A DNA stretch of 18,454 nucleotides. It comes from IIICB1 sp035968095 (GTDB taxonomy: Bacteria > Cyanobacteriota > Cyanobacteriia > Cyanobacteriales > SIO1D9). Below, piece by piece: positions 1 through 8,308 of this stretch. Position 1 is the stretch's first letter. The number at the start of each line of letters is the position of its first letter. Position numbers and translations under genes: made by a program. The notes under the pieces were generated by a model, which saw only the letters and a list, made by a program, of their open reading frames with translations, had not been told where the DNA came from and ran no database searches. The stretch lies in the NCBI GenBank assembly GCA_035968095.1, contig JAWQFW010000084.1, positions 1 through 18,454 on the forward strand. Direction: 5' to 3'.

Positions 1-2
1 TA

Positions 3-1517
3 TTTTTATTGGCAAGTATTGTTTCAACTTTACTCATTATTGCTGCTGATGGCTGGATCATTTATAAACAAAAAGATTTAACTAGTTTTACTTTCAAACT
101 TATTGCCTCAGTTCCCCGAAGTTTTTGGATCAGTTTGAGTTTGGCTTTAGTCAAAAGTGCAGGAGTAGTTTTTGTTGGTTACTTCGTCTTAAAGTTACTC
201 CATAAATATTTACTCAAAGCTAATAATTATGTTAAAGAAAAAGAAATAATAGCTGCTAACCATGAACAAATAGATGAATTTTTTCAGGTTCTCGACCGTA
301 GTTTAATTAATGGTTTGCGCTTAGGAATTGTTGTCTTATGTCTCAGCTTTTTTAAGTTACCAAAAACAATTTATGAAAATTTATGGTTAGTTATTAAACT
401 ATATTTAATTATTTCAATTGGTTTAGTAGTTGCCAAAACTTCAGCCGCAATTATTAATACAATTGATTCTTGGTTATATAAAGTAGCGCAAGATTCAGAA
501 AACGCGAAAACACTTTTAAGATTTTATCATAAATTTCGTTCTTTAATTCCTTTTGCTCAGACTTGCTTAAAATATGCAATTTATACAATTACTGGTATTT
601 TAGTAACTCAGCAAATACAATGGTTAGAGTTTGCTACTGATTATGGCAAAGCGGCACTGAGAGTTATTGGAATTGTTTTTGTTACTAAAGTTGCTGTTGA
701 AGTAGCTAATTTGTTTATCGAATATGTAATGCTGCAAAGTGATGATAGCGAAGAAAAATATCGTCGCAGTTTAACTTTTGTTCCTTTGGGGAAAAACTTT
801 TGCAGTTACTTTATTTATTTTTGGGCAGGATTTATTATTTTACGGACAATTAATTTAGATCCAACTCCCGTACTTGCAGGTGCAGGAATTGTTGGTTTAG
901 CTGTTGGTTTGGGCGCACAAAATATAATTGACGATGTAGTTAATGGAATTTCCATTTTGTTTCAAAATTATTATATAGTTGGCGATTATATTCAAACAGA
1001 TGACGGCGAAGGTGTCGTAGCCGAAGGAATCGTCGAAATTATTGATTTAAGAACTACTCGAATTCGGGCTTTAACTGGTCAAGTTTATATTCTTAGGAAT
1101 GGCAGTATTAGTAAAATTGTTAACTATTCTAAGGATTATGTTTGTGCAGTTGTAGAAGTTAGCGTGGATGGAGATGTGAATTTAGATCGGGTTTATCAAG
1201 TTCTGAGTGAAGTGGGGCAAAAAATTAAACAAGAAAATAGTAATGTTTTGAATGCTACTAACATCGATGGGTTGGAAAATCTTGATAGTGATCAACTATT
1301 AATTAGCACGTCAACTAAAGTGAAACCAGGAAAGCATATCGCAGTGCAACGACAATTGCGGAAAATGATTCGAGAAGCTTTGAGTAAGGCAGATTTATCG
1401 AGCGAAACAGAAGTGAAAGAAAGTGAGATTTCTGAAGTAGAAGCAAAGCAAGAGCCGGAAGATACAAGTCAAGCTAAAAGCTCAGTTTCCTTCAACTTTG
1501 AGAAAAAACGGAAATAG
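3..1517 (+). CDS. MscS-family mechanosensitive ion channel, 5' end outside window
   Basis: Small-conductance mechanosensitive channel of the MscS superfamily, a cytoplasmic-membrane tension valve that releases solutes on osmotic downshift. The first possible start is TTG at 9, but the frame stays open to the left edge, so the true start may lie upstream. About seven hydrophobic segments come first (roughly residues 1-18, 38-65, 100-117, 124-148, 181-203, 214-240, 263-280 from the TTG). Then comes the Gly/Ala-rich pore helix with AGAGIVGLAVGLGAQ (about 289-303) and the beta domain with GDYI and the RNGSISKIVNYS stretch, which are hallmarks of the family. The extra N-terminal helices make it larger than E. 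coli MscS and closer to the multi-helix MscK/YbdG-like types. The tail after about residue 460 is acidic and looks disordered. It has the same strand as the downstream cluster with a 171-base gap, so co-transcription is possible but not shown. Confidence 0.9.
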   Translation, partial: FLLASIVSTLLIIAADGWIIYKQKDLTSFTFKLIASVPRSFWISLSLALVKSAGVVFVGYFVLKLLHKYLLKANNYVKEKEIIAANHEQIDEFFQVLDRSLINGLRLGIVVLCLSFFKLPKTIYENLWLVIKLYLIISIGLVVAKTSAAIINTIDSWLYKVAQDSENAKTLLRFYHKFRSLIPFAQTCLKYAIYTITGILVTQQIQWLEFATDYGKAALRVIGIVFVTKVAVEVANLFIEYVMLQSDDSEEKYRRSLTFVPLGKNFCSYFIYFWAGFIILRTINLDPTPVLAGAGIVGLAVGLGAQNIIDDVVNGISILFQNYYIVGDYIQTDDGEGVVAEGIVEIIDLRTTRIRALTGQVYILRNGSISKIVNYSKDYVCAVVEVSVDGDVNLDRVYQVLSEVGQKIKQENSNVLNATNIDGLENLDSDQLLISTSTKVKPGKHIAVQRQLRKMIREALSKADLSSETEVKESEISEVEAKQEPEDTSQAKSSVSFNFEKKRK

Positions 1518-1589
1518 AAACCGATAAGTCTGGGAAATTAGGGAAAAAGAGGAACTCGAAAGCAAATGAAGGAAGAAAAATCTAAATTA

Positions 1590-1603
1590 TGACAAATGAC
1601 AAA
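1590..1603. repeat. TGACAAA heptamer x2 (cyanobacterial STRR type)
   Basis: Two perfect tandem TGACAAA heptamers lie in the gap between the MscS gene and the next gene. Related TGACNAA heptamers recur at 15694-15714 and around 16544-16564. Short tandem heptamers of this kind are dispersed in filamentous cyanobacterial intergenic DNA; no function is evident here. Confidence 0.5.
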
Positions 1604-1688
1604 TAAATATTGAGGAAGATTCCGAAGCTTTTAAGTAGGAGCTAGAAATAGTTATCTTAGGAGAAGTAATTTTTAGATTAATTGCTTG

Positions 1689-4418
1689 ATGGACATGAAA
1701 CTAAATTTCCATCCGGGACAAAATTCTGCCACACATTCAGGTGTAGGAACGAAACGAGATTTCGAGCGATCGCTAAACCGATACGCAAAAACCCTCTCTA
1801 ACCTAGAAAGAGACACAGATCCACTTTTAGAAGTTATCCTCGAAGTATTTTTAGCTAGAGACGAGGTAGAACATCAACGTAGCTTTGAAGCCGAGCCAAA
1901 AGGAAGTATAATTGCCAAACTAATTGAACTAGATCTGCGCCTCAAAGCTCAAGCTGACAAACTGGCTGGATACGAAAACTTAACTGCATGGAAAGAAAAT
2001 CTCAATCTTCCCGAAACACATTGGTGGTGGAACTTAAATAATTCGCAAAATTTATTGCTGAAACAAGCATTAAATGCTTATCAACGCGCTTTAACCAAAG
2101 TTAGAGAAAATCCTGAGCAAATTCCGACAGAAAAATTACTCGATGTTCTCCTCAGTCGCGATCGCCTCGAAGCAATTTTAGCTCAACAAACACCAGAACG
2201 AAGTAAAATAGCCGCGATTATCCTCTTAGACGAACAACTAAAAGACTTAGGAGTAGCCCTAACTCGCTTCCGACATAAGCAGCATAGCTATCGTCAACTC
2301 GAAGACTGGAAACACCACCTCAAACCCCCCAGTTCAGCTTGGTGGTGGGATTTCACCAATCCCTTACCCTTACTGCGTCAAACGATCGAACAATACGAAA
2401 ACGCGATCGCCACAGTGGAGTCCAACCAACCCCCAGAATGTCCCCAACTCCTAGAAATGCTGCAAGCAAGAGATGCAGTGGAAAAAGCCAAACAAGGGAA
2501 CCATGTTTTACCAATCGAAGATATTGTCACGATCATCCGGCTTGATAATCGCTTGAAAAAACAAGCAAACGCGATCGCTGTTAGCAAAATGCTCACCGAA
2601 TGGAAACAAAGCCTAGAAATCCCCAAAAACCATTGGTGGTGGGAACTCACCGACCCTAAACCGCTTCCACATCAAGCGATCGACCGTTACGAAAAAGCCT
2701 TAATCAAACTCGAAGAACCACCAGAACCGAACTCAGCCGAACTCCTAGAAGTTCTCCTCGCTAGAGATGCGGTGGAAACCGCCGAAAGCGGTCAAAAACA
2801 ACCGCCAATGGAACGACTCGCGAAAATTATCGCCCTTGACGTTCGCTTACGCAAACAAGCCAAAGTCATCGCTGACGACGATCTTTTAGACGAGTGGAAA
2901 GCCAGCTTGAAACCAGCCGATAACTGGTGGTGGCGTTTAACCGATGAAAATTCTCCCGTTGAACAAGCTCTCGAACGTTACGAAAAAGCCCTCATCGGCT
3001 TAGAAGAAACTCGTAACCCCTCCTGGGACTTAATTCTCGAAGTCTTACTTGCTCGCGATGAAGTTGAACAAGCCGATAAAACCTCCGCCCCAGAAAAAGC
3101 AGTTCGTCAAATTGTGGAATTAGATCAACGCCTGAAAAAACAACGTTTTGCGATCGCTCGCGGGAATCAACTCGCAGCATGGCGTAGTAGTTTAAACGTC
3201 GAAGAAAGCAACTGGTGGTGGCATCTTAAACCAACTTTAATCGGTGGCGATGACGAACCAGTTTCACTCTTTGATTGGGTTTGGACTGCGGCAGCAGTGG
3301 GTTTTCTCGGCGCTGCGGCGGCATTTATGACTACCACTACCCAAACATTTTTTCAGCAAGTTGAAGGTGTTCCTAGTGCCGATGCTTTGCAAAATGGGGC
3401 TTTAATCGCTCAAGGAGCAGCACTTTTAGCCGGGGCTGGCGGTGCTTTGACGAAAAATGGACAAAAAACCATTGAAAATGTATTAGCATCCTTACGCTTA
3501 CCGCCGCAGTGGAACTCGCGGGCTGCTTTTGGCTTTTCCTGCATCGTCTTTTTGGGCGCTTACAGCATTCACGATAACTTAGCCGAATTAGGTAAATGGT
3601 ATAAGTACCGAGGCAATCATTTAGTTAGACAAGGAGAACTATTACAAGCCTTAGAAAACTACCGTCAAGCGAGTAAATTTATCGAAACCGCAGAAGCCGA
3701 AGCGGAATTAAGTCTGGCTTTAGGGAAAGTTTATGAACAACTCGGACAATTAGATAAAGCCCAAGTTGAGTACGAAAAAGGCTTAGAATCAGAAAATACC
3801 GAAGCAATTATTCGTTTAAGTCGAGTGATCCTGTTGCAAGGTTTACAGCAAGTTAACTGGACAGGCAAAATGGAAAATGTCGAACAGTTACGACAGGCAG
3901 AAATTTATTTAGAATTAGCTTGGAATCGACTGCGGGCTTTAGGCGATCGCGAAGCTGATGAAATTACTGTACCAATGCAGCGACAGTTACTCAAAGAAGT
4001 TTCCCTGAACTACGGTTTATTGTATTGGGCGCAAGTAGATTTTGAAAGTCCTTACGAAGAACCAGAGAATTTATTAGTTCAATCTCCCGAAGCCTTGGAA
4101 ACTCCCGATCCTAGAGTACCTTACTTAGTTTCCAGGGCTTATGAATCTTTTCGACGAGCGGCTCAATTTGAGGAAAATTTGCCGACAAGCTCTGATGGAG
4201 GTAAAGCGAAGTGTTACTTGGAATTAGCGGGATACGTGCAAGAAAAGTTGAATGGACAAACCCGACTTTATGCTCATACACCTCCTTATCGAGCTTGTTA
4301 CGATCGCCTGATTGCTCAACCGGGATACGATCTTTATGATGGGGCAATGGTTTGGCATACGATTAATAGTGAGATTCCGGCAATTAAGGCAGAATTAGCC
4401 ACGGAAACTGAGAACTGA
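1689..4418 (+). CDS. Membrane protein with five Trp-Trp-Trp repeats and TPR-like C-terminus (unrecognised family)
   Basis: I do not recognise the family. Residues about 25-515 are five copies of a ~97-residue, mostly helical unit. Each has an RYEKAL-like helix, an LLEVLLARDxVE helix, a LDxRLKKQA helix, a WKxSL stretch and a closing WWW. The Trp triplets are at residues 112-114, 218-220, 316-318, 413-415 and 509-511 (spacing 106, 98, 97, 96). Hydrophobic segments follow at about 528-553, 567-590 (weaker) and 610-630. A helical-repeat domain with TPR character comes next (about 637-705, GELLQALENYRQA and LGQLDKAQVEYEKGL) and a long helical tail to residue 909. ATG 1689 was chosen; TTG 1686 and ATG 1695 are alternatives, and AGGAG at 1659-1663 is too far away to decide. 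The WD40 gene starts 78 bases downstream on the same strand. The likely role is a membrane scaffold; this is inferred from architecture only. Confidence 0.8.
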   Translation: MDMKLNFHPGQNSATHSGVGTKRDFERSLNRYAKTLSNLERDTDPLLEVILEVFLARDEVEHQRSFEAEPKGSIIAKLIELDLRLKAQADKLAGYENLTAWKENLNLPETHWWWNLNNSQNLLLKQALNAYQRALTKVRENPEQIPTEKLLDVLLSRDRLEAILAQQTPERSKIAAIILLDEQLKDLGVALTRFRHKQHSYRQLEDWKHHLKPPSSAWWWDFTNPLPLLRQTIEQYENAIATVESNQPPECPQLLEMLQARDAVEKAKQGNHVLPIEDIVTIIRLDNRLKKQANAIAVSKMLTEWKQSLEIPKNHWWWELTDPKPLPHQAIDRYEKALIKLEEPPEPNSAELLEVLLARDAVETAESGQKQPPMERLAKIIALDVRLRKQAKVIADDDLLDEWKASLKPADNWWWRLTDENSPVEQALERYEKALIGLEETRNPSWDLILEVLLARDEVEQADKTSAPEKAVRQIVELDQRLKKQRFAIARGNQLAAWRSSLNVEESNWWWHLKPTLIGGDDEPVSLFDWVWTAAAVGFLGAAAAFMTTTTQTFFQQVEGVPSADALQNGALIAQGAALLAGAGGALTKNGQKTIENVLASLRLPPQWNSRAAFGFSCIVFLGAYSIHDNLAELGKWYKYRGNHLVRQGELLQALENYRQASKFIETAEAEAELSLALGKVYEQLGQLDKAQVEYEKGLESENTEAIIRLSRVILLQGLQQVNWTGKMENVEQLRQAEIYLELAWNRLRALGDREADEITVPMQRQLLKEVSLNYGLLYWAQVDFESPYEEPENLLVQSPEALETPDPRVPYLVSRAYESFRRAAQFEENLPTSSDGGKAKCYLELAGYVQEKLNGQTRLYAHTPPYRACYDRLIAQPGYDLYDGAMVWHTINSEIPAIKAELATETEN

Positions 4419-4496
4419 GAATGCAGAAATTACTCAGTTACTCTCAGCAGCATCAATGAAAGTAATCGAGTCAGCGAGTGAAGAGTAAACCCAAAA

Positions 4497-6503
4497 ATGA
4501 CTAACATCAAGTTAATTGCTGAACCTAAACAAGAGAAATATCTCGCCATCGCCGGATTTTTCTTCGCGATCGCTATTTTAAGCGGATTATTGCTGGCGAT
4601 CGCTTCGCGCTCAAAAAGAACTAATCCAATTAACGCCGCTCTTATTGACGATTTGGTGGAAGTTAACGATTTATTACTCAAACACAATGACGATCTTTTG
4701 GATCTTGCTTTTAGTCCCGATGGCGAAAAAATAGCTACTATCAGTGATGATCTTACTGTGAAGCAGTGGAATCTCACTGAGGATCGTTCCCAACTTCTCG
4801 AACAACATTATGATGAAGTTTGGTCAGTGGCTTATAGTCCGGATGGTAAAACTCTCGCTAGTGTTACTGGTGATTTTACGATCGCCCTGTGGGATGTCGC
4901 AACCAGAACCAAAATCGCTGAATTTCCCGGACATCAAGAAGAAGTTCTTTCTTTAGCTTTTAGTCCTGATGGGAAAACTCTCGCTAGTGGTAGTGTCGAT
5001 GGAACGATTAAAATTTGGGATCTCGAAACTCAAAAAGCGAGAACTATCGAAACTGGAGGTTTGGTTTATAGCATCGCTTTTAGTCCCAACGGTCAAATCA
5101 TTGCTAGTAGTAGCACTGACAATGATTTAATTAAATTGTGGAGCGTTCCTGATGGCAAACTGACTACAACTTTAACAGGTCATAATTATTGGGTGAGAAC
5201 TCTTGATTTTAGTCCCGACGGTCGGATCTTAGCTAGCGGGAGTGAGCAAGGATTTATCAAACTCTGGGACACTGAAAAAGGTACAGAAATTTCCTTACCG
5301 ATTGAAGGTCACTATCAGCCAGTCGCTTCAGTAGATTTTAGTCCCGACGGTCGAACTTTGGCTAGCGCTAGTGAAGATAACACGATCAGATTGTGGAATG
5401 TAGCCGATGGAAAACTGCTGCAAACCTTGGAAGGACATTACGGTGCAGTTTTTGCCGTGAGATATAGTCCCGATGGTCAAACTTTAGCTTCTGCTAGTGA
5501 CGATCGCACAATTAAACTCTGGGATGTGGCTGAGGGGAGCGAAAAATTTACCCTCCGCAAAGAGGAACCGACTGGAGGAACTGCCGAAGTGCGATCGCTC
5601 GCTTTTAGTCGGGATGGTGAAACTCTCGCTAGCGGTGGTGATGACTTTACTGTCAACTTTTGGAATGTTAACACAGCCCAGGAAGAGACACCCCAACTGC
5701 AACCTGAAGGATTGGTGGAATTCAGTTCCGTTGCTTATAGTCCCGATGGTACTCGTTTAGCTACCGTCAGTACCAACAAAACAATTAAAATTTGGGATCT
5801 CCAAGCAGAAACAATTGAACCCAAAAAAATAATTCCCAACGAAGCTCATGTTACCACGATCGCCTTTAGTCCGAACGGACGCTGGCTAGCGCGTGGGAGT
5901 GAAACTGGTGCAATTAAAATTTGGGATCTTCAACGAGGAAAAGAAAGCAAAATTTCCCTTGAAGGACATTCTCTCGGTATTCGTTCCCTAGAATTTAGTC
6001 CTGATAGCAAACTTTTAGCCAGTGGGGGTGCAGATGGGATCGTGAAAATCTGGCAAGTTTCCAATGGTTCCTTAAATCGCACTCTTGAAGAACATTTGGA
6101 CTCAGTATTAGATGTGAGTTTCAGCCCCGATGGTCAAACCCTAGCCACCAGTAGTTTCGATCTCACAATCAAACTTTGGAATTTACAAAATAACTCACCA
6201 CCCCTCACCCTAGAAACAAATCCTCAGCGAGGAGGACATAATCAGCCGATTTACTCAGTCACCTTTAGTCCCGATGGCAAACTTTTAGCTAGCGGTAGCT
6301 ACGATCACACTATTAAACTCTGGAATTTAGCGAATGGGGAACTTTTACGCACCTTAATCGGTCATGCTGCTCCAGTAAGATCCGTTCACTTTAGTCCGAA
6401 TGGAGAACTGTTAGCTAGTGCTAGCTATGACCATACGATTAAACTGTGGCGGACAATTCCTACTCCTTGGTGGCTTTTAGTGCCGAAAAAAAAGGACTCT
6501 TAA
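4497..6503 (+). CDS. Membrane-anchored WD40 protein with 14 repeats
   Basis: A WD40 beta-propeller scaffold. One hydrophobic segment (about residues 15-37) followed by SRSKR suggests an N-terminal membrane anchor. I count 14 WD40 repeats covering about residues 60-655, each with the pattern SPDG...LASxSxDxTIKLWxx. That fits two seven-bladed propellers in series. Repeats 6, 7, 13 and 14 are closest to consensus; repeats 4, 8 and 9 are more diverged. No enzymatic domain is visible and the chain stops shortly after repeat 14. ATG 4497 is preceded by a weak AAGAG at 4481-4485. The 78-base gap from the WWW-repeat gene suggests a shared transcript, and the two large scaffolds may bind each other. 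Cyanobacterial WD40 arrays are often fused to kinases, caspase-like or NTPase domains; this one is not, so any effector would have to be a separate protein. Confidence 0.93.
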   Translation: MTNIKLIAEPKQEKYLAIAGFFFAIAILSGLLLAIASRSKRTNPINAALIDDLVEVNDLLLKHNDDLLDLAFSPDGEKIATISDDLTVKQWNLTEDRSQLLEQHYDEVWSVAYSPDGKTLASVTGDFTIALWDVATRTKIAEFPGHQEEVLSLAFSPDGKTLASGSVDGTIKIWDLETQKARTIETGGLVYSIAFSPNGQIIASSSTDNDLIKLWSVPDGKLTTTLTGHNYWVRTLDFSPDGRILASGSEQGFIKLWDTEKGTEISLPIEGHYQPVASVDFSPDGRTLASASEDNTIRLWNVADGKLLQTLEGHYGAVFAVRYSPDGQTLASASDDRTIKLWDVAEGSEKFTLRKEEPTGGTAEVRSLAFSRDGETLASGGDDFTVNFWNVNTAQEETPQLQPEGLVEFSSVAYSPDGTRLATVSTNKTIKIWDLQAETIEPKKIIPNEAHVTTIAFSPNGRWLARGSETGAIKIWDLQRGKESKISLEGHSLGIRSLEFSPDSKLLASGGADGIVKIWQVSNGSLNRTLEEHLDSVLDVSFSPDGQTLATSSFDLTIKLWNLQNNSPPLTLETNPQRGGHNQPIYSVTFSPDGKLLASGSYDHTIKLWNLANGELLRTLIGHAAPVRSVHFSPNGELLASASYDHTIKLWRTIPTPWWLLVPKKKDS

Positions 6504-6640
6504 GCATCCTCCATCGTCAATAAATTCAGCATAAATCCAGACTACTTCAATAAATCTGCCCTCACGAGAATTGGTTGAAATGCGGACAATTCCAGCCAGA
6601 TTTTGAATTCATGATTAATTCTCATCGAAATTACCAGGAC

Positions 6641-6646
6641 AAGGAG
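6641..6646 (+). promoter_or_regulatory. Ribosome binding site of DUF928 paralogue 1
   Basis: AAGGAG ten bases before ATG 6657 supports this start. All four DUF928 genes have an AAGGAG, which is stronger than the sites in front of the neighbouring large genes. Confidence 0.7.
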
Positions 6647-6656
6647 CGAAAAAAGT

Positions 6657-7322
6657 ATGACTAATTTGACTGGTAAGTTGGTATCTTTGAGTTTACTCCT
6701 AGGTATCCAATTTACTGCTTTCCTGAGCGCACAACCTTTCACTTTTGCCCAAACTTTCAAGCCTTCTCGTAATTCGTCAATTCCCGCACGTCGGCGACTT
6801 CCTCCCCCTCGTGCGAGTGGCAATTGTGCTATTGGAGACTTGAAACTTACGCCTTTGGTTCCGGGACAAGATTTCGGAATGCCTTTAACGGCTGCGGCTA
6901 ATCCAACTTTTTATGTTTATGTACCCCAGACAACGGCTTCTCGCTATGAGTTTGCTTTGTTTGATGGTCGAAGTGAAGTGTATAGTGTGGAATTGCCAGC
7001 AAACTCTCAAGCCGGGATTTTGCGGGTTCCTTTACCCGAAACAGTAGTTCTCGAAGCTGGGGAAGTAAATGGTCAACCAAAAGTTTATCAATGGTTTTTT
7101 AGTGTAGTTTGTGATGAGAGCGATCGCTCTTTTGATCTTCGTGCGAATGGTTGGGTTCATCGTCTGGCTGATGTCGCTCCGGGAACTCAAACGGCGACGG
7201 ATTTTGCCGCTCTGGGTTTGTGGTACGATGCTCTGGATGCAGCTTATGCCGAAGAATCTGCTCCGGTGTTACTTGATTCTGTGGGTTTAGAGCAATTTAG
7301 TCCCATTCCTGTACTCGAATAA
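6657..7322 (+). CDS. Exported DUF928 family protein, paralogue 1
   Basis: The function of the family is unknown. A signal peptide is clear: a short polar start with one Lys, a hydrophobic core (about residues 8-24), and likely cleavage after TFA at 31. The mature chain opens QTFKPS, followed by a Pro/Arg segment (about 43-52). The DUF928 core follows with PTFYVYVPQT (about 83-92), EFALFDG, a GIL...LPE strand pair, KVYQWFFSVVCD and GWVHR, and ends in a C-terminal helix pair containing LGLWYDALDAAY and LLDSVGLE. Its only cysteines are C57 and C152, probably a disulfide in the periplasm. By my hand count the mature chain is acidic, about net -8. It is the shortest of the four tandem paralogues and is most like paralogue 2 in the core. 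It starts 153 bases after the WD40 gene, a gap in which I see no terminator. Confidence 0.87.
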   Translation: MTNLTGKLVSLSLLLGIQFTAFLSAQPFTFAQTFKPSRNSSIPARRRLPPPRASGNCAIGDLKLTPLVPGQDFGMPLTAAANPTFYVYVPQTTASRYEFALFDGRSEVYSVELPANSQAGILRVPLPETVVLEAGEVNGQPKVYQWFFSVVCDESDRSFDLRANGWVHRLADVAPGTQTATDFAALGLWYDALDAAYAEESAPVLLDSVGLEQFSPIPVLE

Positions 7323-7413
7323 TCTTTTTCTGAAATAACTAACTAAGATTGCAGACTGCTCTAGCAATCTCCGTCACTCTTAAAATACTTTCACGATCGC
7401 TGGCGAAAGTTAG

Positions 7414-7455
7414 TGTTTGACTCCTCACTACTATTGATCAAGAAAATGTTACAAA
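7414..7455. repeat. Leader repeat copy A, upstream of DUF928 paralogue 2
   Basis: This 42-base element matches 8520-8561 at 34 of 42 positions by hand alignment. It begins with an identical TGTTTGACTCCTCAC and ends with AGAAAATGTTACAAA (one difference in copy B). It sits in the 5' region of paralogue 2, about 30 bases before the start codon. It may be a duplicated promoter or leader that travelled with the gene. Confidence 0.65.
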
Positions 7456-7483
7456 TTGAGCAGCTAAGGAGCAAAGAAAAGCA

Positions 7484-8308
7484 ATGAGCTACAGGTTGGC
7501 TAAATCAATCGAGTTGATATTTATCAGTTGTCTGTTCGGCTTACAAAGCGCGGGTAATGTAAGCTTGATTCAACCCGCATCTGCCCACAGCGAAGCCGAT
7601 TTTCTTCTTTCTCAAACTTTTAAGCGATCGGGGATACCCGTACCCAGTCGTTTGCCTTTTCCGCCTCCTCGCGTCTATACACCGCCAGCGCCTAATGAGA
7701 CTCAAACGCCTAATGAGACTCCAACGCCTAATGAGACTCCAATGCCTCCTGGAAATCCAATGCCGACACGACCTGCAATAGATTCTGAAAGTCCCGATAG
7801 CTTAGACGAGTGTGTTGTGGGAGATTCGGAACTCACAGCTTTGGTTCCAGGGGAAGATTTCGGAATGCCTTTAACTGCTTCAGCGAATCCAACTTTTTAT
7901 GTTTATGTACCCCAAACAACTGCTGCTCACTTTGAGTTTGCTTTGTTTGATGGTCAGACTCAAGTGTATAGCTCAAAATTACCAGCAACCTCCCAAGCAG
8001 GGATTTTGCGTCTTTCCTTACCGGAAACAGTAACTCTGGAAACTGGGGAAGTAAATAATCAACCAAAAGTTTATCGATGGTTTTTGAGAGTGGTGTGTGA
8101 GGAGAATCATCCCGAAAAAGATTTAGTCGTTGGTAATTGGGTTCATCGTCTCGCCGATCTCGATCCGGAAACTCAAACGGCAACAGATTTTGCCGATTTG
8201 GGTTTGTGGTACGATGCTCTGGATGTAGCTTATGCTGAAGAATCTGCGCCTATTTTGCTTAATGCGGTTGGTTTAGAGCAATTTAGTGAGGTTCCTTTGT
8301 TGGAATAA
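7484..8308 (+). CDS. Exported DUF928 family protein, paralogue 2, with Pro-rich repeat linker
   Basis: Same family as its neighbours; function unknown. The signal peptide has a hydrophobic core at about residues 9-30 and a likely cleavage after ASA at 34. The shared QTFK...PVPxR...PFPPPR segment follows, then a linker found only in this copy with three hexapeptide repeats, PNETQT, PNETPT and PNETPM (residues 70-87). The DUF928 core runs from about 108 to 274 with PTFYVYVPQT, ALFDG, KVYRWF, NWVHR and LGLWYDALD. Its two mature cysteines, C110 and C205, are 95 apart as in all four paralogues. It is the most acidic copy, about net -23 by hand count. ATG 7484 has AAGGAG at 7466-7471. The first residues MSYxL and the upstream leader resemble paralogue 3, while the core is closest to paralogue 1, so the copy looks mosaic. 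Confidence 0.87.
   Translation: MSYRLAKSIELIFISCLFGLQSAGNVSLIQPASAHSEADFLLSQTFKRSGIPVPSRLPFPPPRVYTPPAPNETQTPNETPTPNETPMPPGNPMPTRPAIDSESPDSLDECVVGDSELTALVPGEDFGMPLTASANPTFYVYVPQTTAAHFEFALFDGQTQVYSSKLPATSQAGILRLSLPETVTLETGEVNNQPKVYRWFLRVVCEENHPEKDLVVGNWVHRLADLDPETQTATDFADLGLWYDALDVAYAEESAPILLNAVGLEQFSEVPLLE
7691..7744 (+). repeat. 18-base tandem repeat x3 inside DUF928 paralogue 2
   Basis: Three adjacent 18-base units starting CCTAATGAGACTC encode Pro-Asn-Glu-Thr hexapeptides. Neighbouring units differ by one base each, so this is a young in-frame expansion. The reading frame is kept and the other three paralogues lack it. Confidence 0.85.

Noticed and set aside
1689..3250. WWW repeats as WW domains
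   Set aside because: WW domains are ~35-residue beta folds with two separated Trp; these units are ~97 residues, helical, with a contiguous Trp triplet.
4430..4777. 115-residue minus-strand frame over the start of the WD40 gene
   Set aside because: It overlaps the WD40 gene start and first repeat antisense; no motif and no plausible promoter.
6542..6823. 93-residue minus-strand frame over the first DUF928 start
   Set aside because: It covers the signal peptide and ribosome binding site of a clear gene in antisense; no family resemblance.
7387..7410. Hairpin ACTTTC...GAAAGT after DUF928 paralogue 1 as a terminator
   Set aside because: The stem is short with a mismatch and no T-run follows; it includes a HIP1-like core, so the symmetry may be incidental.
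7484..7560. Lipoprotein signal in DUF928 paralogues 2 and 4 (Cys in hydrophobic core)
   Set aside because: The residues before Cys (FIS, SLA) do not fit a lipobox, and paralogues 1 and 3 have no Cys there; ordinary signal peptides explain the data better.
7691..7744. CRISPR-like short repeat
   Set aside because: Units are directly adjacent without spacers and are in frame within a coding region.
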